In this document: piece by piece, positions 34,875 to 46,777 of the stretch
Numbering within the stretch: position 1 is the stretch's first letter
Layout of the letters: every line of letters begins with the position of its first letter
NCBI RefSeq assembly: GCF_018687715.1
Contig: NC_056758.1
Coordinates: 8,454,501 to 8,518,500 of the forward strand
Reading direction: 5' to 3'
Length of the DNA: 64,000 nucleotides
Source: Carya illinoinensis
Lineage: Eukaryota > Streptophyta > Magnoliopsida > Fagales > Juglandaceae
The notes under the pieces: generated by a model
Database searches by the model: none
What the model was told of the DNA's origin: nothing
What the model saw: the letters and a program-made list of their open reading frames with translations, nothing else
Translations under genes and position numbers: made by a program

Positions 34875-34912
34875 CATACAGATCTTTAGAGATATGTGGG
34901 TAGATCTGTATG
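34875..34912. repeat. Perfect 11-bp inverted repeat
   Basis: CATACAGATCT (34875-34885) and AGATCTGTATG (34902-34912) are separated by 16 bases. This may be a hairpin or a transposon end. Confidence 0.7.
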
Positions 34913-35133
34913 GCTCCTGGTCACGACCGTGGGTCATTAAATTCGAAGATCCATCATGACATCACGATGTCATCCACAGTTGTATCCGCTAGCCATTACC
35001 CACAACGACGAAGAGAAGTTCTATGCCGGCTCAGAGGTGAAGGAGAAGAATGGAAGAGGGAGAAGAAGAAAAAGGAAATACAAGTCGAGGATGGTAGGCC
35101 GTGGCCACTAGCACTGAGACATGAAAGCCTGAT

Positions 35134-36522
35134 TGTTGAAACCAAGATTTTAAATTTTGTATAATTATATATCTACACATGAATTTTGATGATAATAAAT
35201 GAATTCAAAGAATAAAGGAATTTTAAAGTCAAGTTGTCTACACAATGGAGTCAAGTAGATCAAGAAAACAAGCATGAGCAAGAAGGGAACAAGTTCATAT
35301 TAAAGTCATAGAGTAATGTTGTAAATCTATTTAAAATTCGAAATTAGGATTAAGACTCAAAATTAATATTTTATCATAAAGCATCAAAATACATTTTCCA
35401 CATGTGCATGAATATTTTGAAAATTTTGAAAGATGATTGATTATCATCTTTTACATGTGCATGCCTTGATTAAAAGTTTGAACTTTAAAAATATTAAAGA
35501 TAATTGATTTTCATCTTTCACATGTGCATGTTTTATTTGAATATTTTTAAAAGTGATTGATACTTTTTTTGACTTATGCAAAAGGTAGATGTTTTTGTTT
35601 GAAAATTTTGAAAAGTAAAGTGTGCTCCTTTTGTTATATGTAAAAAGTAAAAAGATTATATTTGAATTTTTTGAAAAGTAAAGTGTGCTCCTTTTGCCAT
35701 ATGCAAAAAGTAAAAGATTATGTTTAATTTTTTTGAAAAGTAAAGTGTGCTCGTTTTGTCATATGCCAAAAGTAAAAGATTAGATTTGAAGTATTTGAAA
35801 AATGAATGATGTTGTCTCTTGACAATTGAAAAAGAAGAACATTTTATTTAAATTTTTTGAAAAAGTAAATGATATTGTCTTTGACATGTGAATCTTTTTA
35901 AATTTGAATATGAAGTCTTATATGCTTATAAATAGATCATTTGAGAGTTTCACATTTATAACATTTAGAGCATACAACTTTCATTCAAAACTTTCATTCT
36001 CTCCTCTCTAGGTATTGAATCTTAATCTTTGTTCATTTTGATAGAGATATAGTTTGCACTGTATTGTTCTTATTTCATTCATTGAGGAGTGTTTTCTAAT
36101 ATCCTACCCATTATCAGCTCTTGTATCAGTAAAAGAGTGTGTATAACCCTTGTGCGTGTAGAAAGTATTCTACATAGGGAATAGTTGAATCACCACGTAT
36201 AAGGTGATTGTAAGTGTTGAGAGTGTTCTACACGGATACTTTGTAGCGGTTTTGTTCAAATGTGTAATAGGTTTCTATCTCCACCTGAAGGAGGTTGAAT
36301 AGTGAATTTGGGATCCTCAAGGGGTAGCTTGAGGCGAGGACGTAGGCAGTGGGGCCGAACCTCGTTAACATACTGAGTTTGCTTCTCTCTTACTCTTACT
36401 CTTTATATTTATTGTTGTTTCGTATTTTATTTATATTTTATATTGTATATTTGATTTATAATTGTTATTTTTTTTCAATACAACTCAATTTATCCCCTCT
36501 TGTGTTAGTCATCTGGATAACA
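35134..36522 (+). repeat. Solo LTR, family A, copy 2 (1389 bp)
   Basis: Starts TGTTGAAACCAAGATTTTAA and ends CATCTGGATAACA (TG...CA). The duplication CTGAT lies at 35129-35133 and 36523-36527. Internal imperfect tandem motifs of about 55 bp (TTTTGAAAAGTAAAGTGTGC, 35600-35760) and ACATGTGCATG motifs are present. The conserved block GCGAGGACGTAGGCAGT lies near 36333. Homologous to 25769-27043 but on the other strand. No internal region remains. Confidence 0.92.
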
Positions 36523-36527
36523 CTGAT

Positions 36528-37319
36528 GAACTGGGGAGAAAAGAATATGGGAGCAGAGATGAGAAGAGAAGATGATGGGGGTAAAGGAGAATCGTAGCAT
36601 GAGAGAAATGAGATGAGAGAAAGAAAATGTGACAGTTATAAGTACGAACTTGGGATTTTGTAATCATGTAATAAAACGAAGCCGCTTTGGAGATACCTAA
36701 AACGATGTCATTTCATTATCAACCTATTTATGTATATGTGTGTGTGGAGGTTGGACGGGGGATGCGTACGGATGGGTAGTGGGGCCTCGCCACCCACACC
36801 TACTTATAATGGGAATAACAATGAGACTATACTCATATTTGAAGAGAATAAAGGTTGATATTGAAAATTCATTCTCAAGGGTTGTTTCGATAACAGATTC
36901 TTTTGCAAAAGCCATGTAACAAGACATCTGGATGAATTTATCATGTCGATTGGACTCTAGCTATTTAAAGGTGATAGAATTGCTGTAGTAAATCTCAACT
37001 TAATTAAGTTGCTTGTGCGACTTGAAGACTTGTCATTGAACTTCGCCTCAATTTAAGTAATAGCGGACTTTTTCGCCACAATAGTTCTCTCAATTAAAAG
37101 ATTAAAAAAAAAAAAGCAACTTTATCTTTTACCCAGTTAAAATTTCACTGGATAAATCCTCTTTAAATAATTAATTTACGAGACGGCTTTAAGTAAAAAA
37201 ATAAGTTGATTTTTTTTATCAATCTTTTAATCTTGTCAATTCACTTTTCATATAGGATGTATCCAGTAAATTTTTAACAGAATGTAAACCACACTCAAAA
37301 AGTTCATCTAGTTTTTAAG
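36528..37319. other. Intergenic
   Basis: Right flank of the solo LTR. Purine-rich stretch 36530-36630, otherwise AT-rich. Nothing coding recognised. Confidence 0.4.
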
Positions 37320-37479
37320 GTGGTTCTTATTGATTCACATGGAATTACTTGTGAATCATGTTTTTAGGTCCCCTCTCTAGGTAGGTGGGGTTTTCTCTCT
37401 ATGTATCCTGGTGGTTCATAGGGGCTAGTCTCTTGGATCTTTGATCTAAAGAGTGTCCTGTCTTCTGTTCTTTGCAAGT

Positions 37480-37990
37480 ATGGAGGAAGAGTTGGCAAAT
37501 CTATGTGAGGGACTTAAACTAACAAAGGATGAACAACAAGAGCTAAACATTTCAGAAGAGGATGCAATCCTTTCTAGGGAGGTCAGCAAGTTTAGTTTGG
37601 CTGCCCTGGTGGTCGCTGATAAAGAAGTGAATAAAGGAGCTTTTACAGCTATTATGGAAAAGGTTTGGAAAACAGGAGGTAGTCTGACTTTCAAGATGGT
37701 GGGCATGAATAAATTTCTAATTGATTTCCAGTTAACAACAGAGAAGAGTAGAGTGTTGAAGGGTCGACCATGGAACTTCAATAATAACCTGGTGAGCTTA
37801 TAGGAGTGTGAAGGTAACATAGCTTTAAAAGACATTGACTTCTCTAGTAAGCTGTTCTGGATTCAGTGCCATGACATCCGCTTTGCTGGTCTAAACAAAG
37901 AAATGGGAAAGAAGTTGGGCAACTCCATAGGTGAGACAATGCTTGTGGATGTGGATCTAAAGGGAGAGCAAGAGACAGTTTTCTTAGAGT
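37480..37990 (+). pseudogene. L1 LINE ORF1, 5' part (DUF4283-type)
   Basis: Starts MEEELANLCEGLKLT and shows the RNA-binding DUF4283 features of plant L1 ORF1 (KVWKTGGSLTFKMVGMNKFL and VLKGRPWNFNNNL). A TAG at 37801-37803 interrupts the frame, which otherwise continues (FSSKLFWIQCHDIRF). It is cut at 37995 by the solo LTR and resumes at 41828. Confidence 0.82.
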
Positions 37991-40747
37991 ATAGGTGTAA
38001 CAGCCCGCTAAAAATTTAATTGTGAAATTTCTATTAGCTTTAGGAACCTCGTGAAGACCCCATAAGTTTTCACGAATCGACTAATCGCATAGGTTTTAGC
38101 CTGTCAACATAGTTAGTGTTATCACTCACTTTGGTGCCAGAAATGCGATTTTAATTATTTGAGATAGTTAGAAGTGTCAGAATACATTATAGTCTACACC
38201 ACTAGGCTTAATTGAATATTTAGAATTTTTCAGTACTAAGTTTATTACGTTTATTTTTGGAGTGAATAGTAACCTCGGTAAACGTACTAAGCACAGTGTT
38301 TTCAAAATCACAGTGTGTAATGTCCAAATTAGGTTAGCGAAATTTTATTTGGACACTTGGCAAGATCTTAACCACACATAATTAATAGTATTAGATACTT
38401 GGCATAAAAAGAAACCATTAGATGAAATTGTGAAGGAAATCAAGGTATGAGATCATGACACCTAAGCAAAATCTTTTTCATCTGATCAACCAAATTGAGG
38501 CCCACGAATTTGGCCACCTTGGCAAGGCTTCTTGGAGAAGTTTCCTCCCCCACTTGGCAGATCATTCATTGCTACAAGCTGCACTCAATAGTATGGAGGA
38601 ACCCACCCCATCAAACACCATGCCCCATAGCTTTTGTCCTTTTCCCCCCACTATCCTTCACTTCATGTCACACCTCCACTCAATGATCATTAAGGTCCAA
38701 ATAATCCCCCTACAGAAGTCTTGAGTCGTGCAAGACACTTTTACTTCACTTTAATAATTTCTTCATCCCGTTCTTAGAGAGAAACGCAAAAGAGTTCTCG
38801 GATACATTTATGGGTCTTTTTGCGTGGAGATTTTCAACCATTTGTAAGTATTTTCACACGATGACTCCTTCATAAAAGTTGTTCCTCTTTGAGTCTAGTT
38901 TCTGTAGATATATTTTTTGTATCATTCCATAGTCATTTGGTGAGTCAAAAGTATTTTTAACCATGGAAAGGTCATTCTAGGCGTGAATCTGGAGAGTATG
39001 TTATGTTTTGGAGTTTTTGACCAATCTAATGGACATATCTTGGTCCGAAAATTTTATGGAGTGTTCTTAGCATGTGTTTAAGAGTTTTTATTGAGGTTTT
39101 TTTACATGACTAAAGCTTTTGATGATAGATTTTCTTAGATCTAGAAACTTGAAAACTGGAAGTGGCAAGACAGTTTTTATTTGGAGAAAGTTTGAATATT
39201 TCGAGGTTTGATCTTACTCTAAAGGCTTTGATATTTTTATATGATGATTCTAAGTCTTTTATTTTCATGTTAGAATGTTATTGTGGAGATATTTAGTATT
39301 AGTTTCAAATATATGATTTTTCTATGCAAGAGGATTTCGGTTAGGCCTAAGATTTGATGTTTTTGGATTAGATCCATGTTTATTTTTTTTCTAGCTATGT
39401 GATTTTAAGTTTGATGGTTGGATCCTATTTATGACACATCATTAAACCATGTGATGCTTTATTTCGAAGATTTCACCTTCTTAAGCCATTGATCAAGAGA
39501 TTTATCAAAACTAGTTGAGGAAAACGTTTCTGTTTTTAGACTAAGTGTAAAACCAAAAACTTCAAATGTTATTTTGTGATTTTGGTGACTTTAGTTTGAT
39601 GATTTAAAGCATGGTTGATGTTAAGATGATATTGTGAATATGTTAGAAGTAAGATTTGATTTTTGAAATTCTTGGAGATGTTTTGATTTAAGGTCAAAAC
39701 TTGTGATTCAAGTGCATGGATTTTTTTACAAAAAAAGTTTGGTGTTCATTATTAGCTTTTTCTAAATGGATGTTTTAAGTATGGTTTTGAACTTAGGATT
39801 GGAAGATGTTTGTTGCAAAACTTTGGTTTAAGCATGAGTTTTGAAATTGGAAGGAATTGTAACAAAAATCAAGAGAAATGGCCTATGGATGTTTCGGCCA
39901 TAGTGTATCTTCCATAGTTGTGATTAGTTTTAAATTTTTCTAAATTGATATATGAATTGAGGATAAAATTTACATGAGGCATGTAAATTTTGGTGACTTT
40001 TGGAGTTAGTATGCAAAATCTTTAAGTTATGGGTAAAACGGTCATTTTCCTACATGCAGAGAGTAAAATAGAAATTTTACTCTTTAAGTTAGTATTTTTC
40101 ATATTTCAATTTATTAGTGATTTAGTGCTAACTTTTAGAATCACTAATTACAGTTTCTCGTGATAGCGCTTAAGGTTTTATAAGAAATGCGGAGATCGAG
40201 GTAAGTTAGCTTTTAACTTACTAGCAGTCTACTGTGTATGTGTGCTAAGTAACGGAACTACAGTGTATGTATGTGAGTTATAATATATGTCATGCCATAT
40301 CAAGTCATCACGTAATTATTTGTTATACAGAATTTATTCTGTCATCAGTTTTTATCTGTTACATAATATATTCTGTCATGTATTGCTGTACATTACAAGT
40401 ACATCATGCTAAGTATGTCATCTATTACATGTATGTCAAGTCATGTAATATTCACTGTTGCAAGTATGTCATGTTAAATATATTGTCTATTATATGTTAT
40501 GTCATGTTACGATATATTTATATCTCAAGTTGGTCATGTATTTCAAGTTATGTTCAAGTCACGTTATGTTACGTCAGGGCTTCAGTCCTTTCGTATTCCA
40601 GTCATATTTCATCTTGATTACTTATGTATAGGGTCACAGCAATTGTGATGCATACACTACGTGAGACATAGCAATTGTGACACGTAGAATACATGGGGCC
40701 ACAACAACTGTAGAGTGTGTATTTAAGCAGTTAAAAAATAAGCTTCC

Positions 40748-41068
40748 GTAGAATACATGGGGCCATAACAACTGTGGAGTATGTATTTACACGTAGAATA
40801 CATGGGGCCACAACAATTGTGGAGTATGTATTTTTCATGTTAAGTCAAGTTTGTGTAAAATACATGGGGCCACAACAACTGTGGAGTATGTATTTACACG
40901 TAGAATACATGGGGCCACAACAATTGTGGAGTATGTATTTTTCATGTTAAGTCAAATTTGTATAGAATATATGGAGCCACAACAACTGTGGAGTATGTAT
41001 TTACACGTAGAATACATGGGGCCACAACAACTGTGGAGTATGTATTTTTCATGTTAAGTCAAGTTTCA
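40748..41068 (+). repeat. Higher-order tandem repeat in the solo LTR (45+62 bp alternation)
   Basis: Six copies of a GTAGAATACATGGGGCCACA unit start at 40748, 40793, 40855, 40900, 40962 and 41007. Spacing alternates 45, 62, 45, 62, 45 because every second copy carries a TTTTCATGTTAAGTCAAGTT tail. This is a 107-bp dimeric unit, with older diverged copies upstream from about 40620. Confidence 0.92.
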
Positions 41069-41250
41069 GAACAAGTTCATGATAAATCAAGTTTCATATC
41101 ACGTTCATGTTAAGTCAAGTTTCAAAACAAGTTCATGATAAGTTAAGTTTCATATCATGTTCATGTTAATTCAAGTTTCAGAGCAAGTTCATGCTAAGTC
41201 AAGTTTCAAATCAAGTTCATGTCAAGTCAAGTTCAGTTCATGTTTCAATT
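41055..41250 (+). repeat. Short tandem repeats of TTCATG-TAAGTCAAGTTTCA type
   Basis: About seven imperfect 25-30-bp units related to the tail of the preceding higher-order repeat, probably derived from it by slippage. Confidence 0.8.
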
Positions 41251-41827
41251 TAAGTTATGTCAATTATGCTATGTTGTACGCTAAGTTATGCTTTAATTAC
41301 TTATGAATTTGATTATGCATTTATGCTTTTACTATCATCCATGCATCATTAGCTTGTGTGGAAGTTTTTTGTTAATTTACTGAGATTTGTAATCAAATCT
41401 CACTTTGGTAGTCCCAACTACCATTCCCCCCGAATGGTAGATCTTGTTATAGGACCTGAAGGAGAATCAGGAGCTGATCAACTAGACACAGTTGACTAAG
41501 CGACGGTGCGACATCAATGTTAATATAGTAATTAACGTAAATTACTACTTGTACGATTGAGTTGCATTTCTAGTACTTTTTGGATCATAACCATTTTGGA
41601 CTAGTGTTGTGATCTTAGTTGTTCAATGGGTTTTTATGTATGAAGTATGTTTTAAGCATTTGAGATATTTTCAATTTGGTGCATAGTATTGCTAAAGAAA
41701 AAAATTTATCCGCTGCGAACATTGCATCTTATATGTCATGAACGGGGGCAGGTAACCTTGTGTTGTATGTCTCGACGCTTCAAATGTTCGTCTAATCCCA
41801 AACGGAATTTGAGGGCGTCACAATAGG

Positions 41828-42600
41828 TCCAAGTAGACATCTCAAAGCCTCTGGCAATGGGCATAGTTCTTAATGTGGGGAGTATGCGGCATTGGATCTC
41901 ATTCAAATATGAGCACCTGCCCAACCTCTGCTTCCATTGTGGTGCAATCCTGCATGGAAAGGCTTTTTGTCCCAAGTCTAATTCCGATGGCAGAACCAGA
42001 GGGGAGCACCAACTCCAATATGGCCCATGGCTTAGAGCTGGCCCTCCATCCAAAAGTGGAGCATGGACACATCCAACCTAGAACTAGAGTTGGGGTGACG
42101 GAGGTGAAAGGGGTTTGGCACGGCAACTCAGGTGACATGAGTCCGGGGAAGGGAGGGAAGCATACCTTTCAAAAAGCAAACCAAGGGTCGAGCTCTACAC
42201 CTACTGACTTTCCAAACAAAGTAGGTAATCATGGTTTCGACACTAAAGATGATGGCTTTCACCATGCAGGCAACTCAAAAGATTGCTTTATGTCAAATGA
42301 GGAATTCTCAATGTGCCATGAAGTCCCTTTCAAGGCTGCTGAAAAGAGGCTCGGGGACACCACTGCATAGTATCTCTGCCAACTTCCAAGTTGTAGCAGC
42401 CAATGTGGACCTTGAGATGCCCCCTACAGACAGCAGAAATCAGGTTAGTCTATCTCAATCTTCAACACCCCAAAAGCAAGTCAAACATGTTAGAAAGCCC
42501 CCTCTCTCTAGCTGGAAGAGAAGGGCTAGGGGCAAGCTAGTCAGTTTCCCAAAAGACATTTTGGGTAGCCCCCTCAAGCTATAAACAGAAAGGGGTACAA
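41828..42600 (+). pseudogene. L1 ORF1, 3' part with CCHC zinc knuckle
   Basis: Resumes as VQVDISKPLAMGIVLNVG, then WISFKYEHLPNLCFHCGAIL with the knuckle C-x2-C-x4-H-x4-C (CFHCGAILHGKAFC), then QYGPWLRAGPP. A basic tail (KPPLSSWKRRARGK) follows in another frame, indicating a frameshift. Confidence 0.8.
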
Positions 42601-42699
42601 GAGGAGAACTAGTAGCCCTGCTGGTAACTCCCCAAAGAGCTCCAAAAGAGCAAAGAAGTTGATATTGGCAGAGGCTATTCAACAGCCCTGCCATTCATC

Positions 42700-45378
42700 A
42701 TGAAAACCTTATGCTGGAATTGTTGAGAGTTTGGGAACTCTCGGATAGTTCGTGAACTCCACCAATTGGTGAGAGAAAAGTCCCTAAACTTAGAGTTCTT
42801 GATAGAAACTAAGCGCAATAGATCTAAATTGGAACACAATCGAAACAAGTTGGGGTTTAAGTCCAGTTTCATTATCGATTGTGTGGGAAGAAGTGGAGGT
42901 TTAGCTGCCTTTTGGACAAACAATATCTCTGCTGAATTAATGTCTTACTCATTAAGTCACATATCTCTACAAGTTAAGATGGATGATAGTGACCAAAAAG
43001 AAATCATAACAGGATTCTATGGCCAACCAATAACCGCTAAAAGAAAGGAGAGCTAGAGTCTTTTGAGGCTCTTAAACGCTGGCCCAAATACCCATTGGAT
43101 GTGTGTGAGTGATTTCAATGAAATCATATCCCAAGGGGAAAAAATTGGCTCTGCCTTTAGACCCCCAAAACAGATGGAAGATTTCAGACAGGCTCTCATG
43201 GACAGTGACTTAGGTGACCTCGGCTATGATGGGTCAAAGTTCACATGGTGTAACAACCGAGAGGGGTATGATTTTAGAAAAGAAAGACTTAATAGGGCCT
43301 TAGTTAATTGTGCTTGGCAGAACCTCTATGCCTTCAACTCAGTCTTGGTTATGCCTGTCCAATGCTCTAATCATAATCCCTTAATTATATCAAGCCTAGA
43401 ATCCGAGCCCAATTTCTGTCCCACCAGAAGGATCTTCAGGTTGGAGGATGTATAGTCCAAACAATAGGAGTGCGTTGCTGTTATTACAAGAGCCTGGAAG
43501 GGCTCCCTACAGGAAGGTTCTGTAACTGAGATCACAAGGAGAGGTCTTGATAGGTGTAGATTTCAAATTAGAGCGTGGCATAGACTCTCAAGTAGAATTA
43601 AAAAGTAGTAGGCGAAACAGAAAAGGGAAGAGTTGAGATTATTGCAAGCATCCAACACAGGTCTGGACACAGTACAGATAAAAAGGCTACAGAAAGAACT
43701 GGATGCCTTTTTAGAAGAAGAGGACCTGATTTGGAGGCACAGAGCCAAACTGAAATGGTTACAAGAGGGGGATAGAAACACCAAGTACTTCCACAAGTGT
43801 GCCACTCAGAGGAGAAAAAAGAACCAAATTAGTGAAGTTCTTGATGTTGATGGAAATGTGCTATCTACCAGTGAGATGATTGGTGAGGAATTCTAGAAAT
43901 TCTACCAACAACTGCTCTCCTCCTCGAACCCCACTAGCACAACTGAAATGCTATAAAAAATGTTACCCACTGTCATACTCGAGATGAATCAGTAATTGAC
44001 TCAGAATTACACCAGAGAGGAAGTGGAAAATGCAATCTTTGAGATGAACCCCATTGGTTCACCTGGTTCTGATGGTTTCCCAGCCTTATTTTACCAAGAT
44101 CATTAGTCCATAATAGGAGACAATGTGGTAGTTACTATGATTGAATTTCTCAATTCAAGGTCTGGCTTCCACTCTATAAACCAGACCTTCATTACCCTTA
44201 TCCCTAAAAAAAGTAACCCTTAGTTAGTCCCAGTTTACAGGCCAATTGGCCTTTGCAATGTTCTTTACAAGATCATTGCAAAGGTAGTAGCCAACAGACT
44301 CAAAGGCATCTTGCCTAAGATGATTGCACCAACCCAAAGTGCATTTGTCCCGGGTAGGTTGATTTATGACAATACCATAGTGGCCTATGAAATCCTTCAT
44401 TCAATGCAAAATAGGTTAATAAAGCAAAATGAAGGTTTCATGGCCTTGAAACTCAACATGAGTAAGGCCTATGATAGGGTGGAGTGGTCCTTCCTTCAAG
44501 CTGGGTTGAGTAGAATGGGTTTTGCTGGAGAATGGATTGAGGTAATCATGCAATGTGTTGGTACCGTCTCCTATTCTATTCTTCTAAATGGTTCCCCTCA
44601 AGCCTCATTCAAACCTTCTAGAGGTATTAGGCAGGGAGATCGCCTCTCTCCCTACCTATTCATTCTCTGCTCTGTAATCCTTAGTCAAGCTCCAAACTAA
44701 GTAGAAAAAGAGTGCCAAATTACAAGTTTTCCTATTGCTAAGGGTTTCTTGTCTTTAAACCATTTATTTTTTGTTGATGACAGTTTTGTTTTCTGTAATG
44801 CTCTTCCCACTGCATGGAACATATTGCATAGTATCCTTAAGGCCTTTAAGCTAGCCTCGGGTCAGAGGTTAAACCTAGAGAAGACCTCTATTTTTTTTAG
44901 TAAGAATACCAAGCTGGAGATCCAACAAGCAATTCTAGCTACATCAGGCATACGTGCCTCAAGCCCTTTTTACAGATACCTTGGCTTACCTTCCTTTGTT
45001 GGCAGGCATAGATCCAGAGCTTTCAATCACATCTTGGACAGGATCAAGACTAAGTTGTGTAGCTGGAAAACTAACCTACTCTCTTAGGCAGGCAAGGAGG
45101 TTCTTCTCAAGTCAGTCATTCAAGCTCTCCCCACATACAGTATGGGAATTTTCAAGATCCCAAAGGCTATCCTCAGAAGCATCAATAAGCTTATGCAGTC
45201 ATATTGGTGGGCAAACTGAACAAAAAGATAAATTGCATTGGATGAGTTGGAAGGCTCTAGGGGTGGCAAAAAAGTTTGGGGGTCTTGGCTTCAGAGAATT
45301 TGAGGCTTTCAACCTAGCTTTACTTGCAAAGCAAGTGTGGAGGCTAGTTCAATTCCCTTCATCCTTGGCTGTATATAC
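42700..45378 (+). pseudogene. L1 ORF2: endonuclease and reverse transcriptase
   Basis: Starts MKTLCWNC, with a TGA in place of the arginine of the usual WNCRG. Endonuclease pieces include FLIETKRNRSK, GGLAAFWTN, WMCVSDFNEI and CSNHNPLI. Reverse transcriptase pieces include GSPGSDGFPALFYQ, YRPIGLCNVLYKIIAKVVAN, TQSAFVPGRLI, GIRQGDRLSPYLFIL and the catalytic box FVDD (canonical FADD) near 44770. Stops are frequent. The LINE-like sequence ends near 45370. Confidence 0.88.
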
Positions 45379-45479
45379 ACTACAACAAAATCGTCTTCAT
45401 GGTTTGGAAGCCATCTTAAATACTCCAATAAATTTTCTATAAAATCTGCTTAAAATTTAATTAGAAGTCCATATGATAT

Positions 45480-46212
45480 TTTCCTCTTTTTGCTTGTATA
45501 TGAACCATATCATAATGCAGTCTCAGTTGATGTAGCAATACAAAGATGTAGAATTCCCATCGCATCTAAATGTGTCTACTGCCCCAATTCATCTAAGATA
45601 GAATCTGTGGATTATTTGTTTGAAAAGTGGGAGATTAGCTATTGAAGGATGGGAAAACTTTGCACTTCTTTTTGGTTACTCCTCTATGTTAAGCTCTCCA
45701 TGGAAGAGACTTATCTTACAATGATGGAAGCTCTTAGAAAAGAAAGATCAAGTTAGCATGTTAGCTAGGAGTTATGGTACCGATGATCATTATTTGGGAA
45801 TTGAGGTTGTCAATAAATAATTCATGTGCATCTAATGGCACACTGCCATCAACTCCAGAAGTAATAAAATAGACCTTGTTAGTGCACTAAGACTTTCCCC
45901 CAGTTGGAAAAATGAAGTTTAATATTGATGGCTCATCTCTTTAGAACCCAAACCATATTGGTTGTGGAGCCTCCAAAGATTTTGCCCGCTAAATAGCTTG
46001 TTTTGACCCGCTTTTAATTTTAACTCGACTTCATCATGTGTGTCGGGTCAGGTTATGGGCTTTCCTGCACAGGCCTATGGGGAGGTGTCTTCAAAGATGA
46101 TGGTAGAGGTTTTGTTTTTAGTTTTTCTCTTCATTTAGGGGAGGGATCGAATATCTTTGATAAAATAATGGCATTGAAGCAAGGTTTTCTATATTGTTTA
46201 TAGCTTGGGTTA
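45480..46212 (+). pseudogene. L1 ORF2 C-terminal region: zinc-binding and RNase H start
   Basis: RCRIPIASKCVYCPNSSKIE is the zinc-binding region, and KMKFNIDGSSL plus IFDKIMALKQGFLY mark the RNase H domain. It stops at GTGAT (46213-46217), where the copia element begins. Confidence 0.72.
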
Positions 46213-46217
46213 GTGAT

Positions 46218-46737
46218 TGTTGAGTACTGTGAAGTCTGGTCCACACCGCTCGAGCGGAGGCATTGGCTGCTCGAGCGAATTCAGACAGATCGAAACGCTT
46301 GATGTTAGATCGATAATGAGCTCGAGCAGGAAGTTTTCGCTTGAGCGGAGGCATTGGCCGCTCGAGCGAAGTCAGGCAGAGTTGAACGCTCGATGTCAGC
46401 TCGACAGTGAGCTCGAGTAGATGCGGGAAGGAAGTTCGCTCGACGCGCGCTCGACACGCCGCTCGAGCGAATATGCATTTTTAGGATTTTTCTGCCATTT
46501 AACTATATATATGATGTTTACATCATATGGCTGTACGAGTGAACATAGTGGACGTACTGTGTTGAGATCCATCATTGTAGTGTGATATTCCTCAATAATA
46601 AAATCCTCTGCAGCTCCCGTGGATGTAGGCAATTTGCTGAACCACGTAAATCTTGTGTCGTGTGTGTGATTGATTGTTTTCTCAATCCATATTTTATTTT
46701 TCTTTTTCAATTGATTGTCATCATTTTTTTCACAACA
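46218..46737 (+). repeat. Copia 5' LTR (520 bp) with many CTCGAG-type motifs
   Basis: TG...CA ends. The U3 part (46240-46470) holds a cluster of GCTCGAGCG/CTCGAC/CTCGAT motifs. The cluster is repeated with small changes in the 3' LTR. Confidence 0.95.
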
Positions 46738-46739
46738 AT

Positions 46740-46752
46740 TGGTATCAAGAGC
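46740..46752 (+). other. Copia primer-binding site
   Basis: TGGTATCAAGAGC resembles the initiator-tRNA site TGGTATCAGAGC with one additional A. It follows the LTR after two bases. Confidence 0.8.
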
Positions 46753-46777
46753 CAAAGTTCGGGTCTGAAGAAAAACG

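Larger units (their letters stand above)
37996..41822 (+). repeat. Solo LTR of a long-LTR chromovirus (3827 bp)
   Basis: Flanked by ATAGG at 37991-37995 and 41823-41827. Starts TGTAACAGCCCGC and ends GAGGGCGTCACA, resembling the ends of the chromovirus LTR at 2387 (GGGGGCGTCACA). It has no coding frames of its own. The right third has TACTGAGATTTGTAATCAAA and CCATTCCCCCCGAATGGTAG, typical of Tekay-type LTRs. Tandem repeats at 40748-41250 lie within it. It interrupts ORF1 of the L1. Confidence 0.88.

Noticed and set aside
40748..41068. Regularly spaced repeats resembling a CRISPR array
   Set aside because: The units are directly tandem with near-identical content and no variable spacers. They lie in a plant LTR.
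45379..45395. CACTACAACAAAATCG as the end of a CACTA transposon
   Set aside because: No matching inverted end or 3-bp duplication was found nearby.
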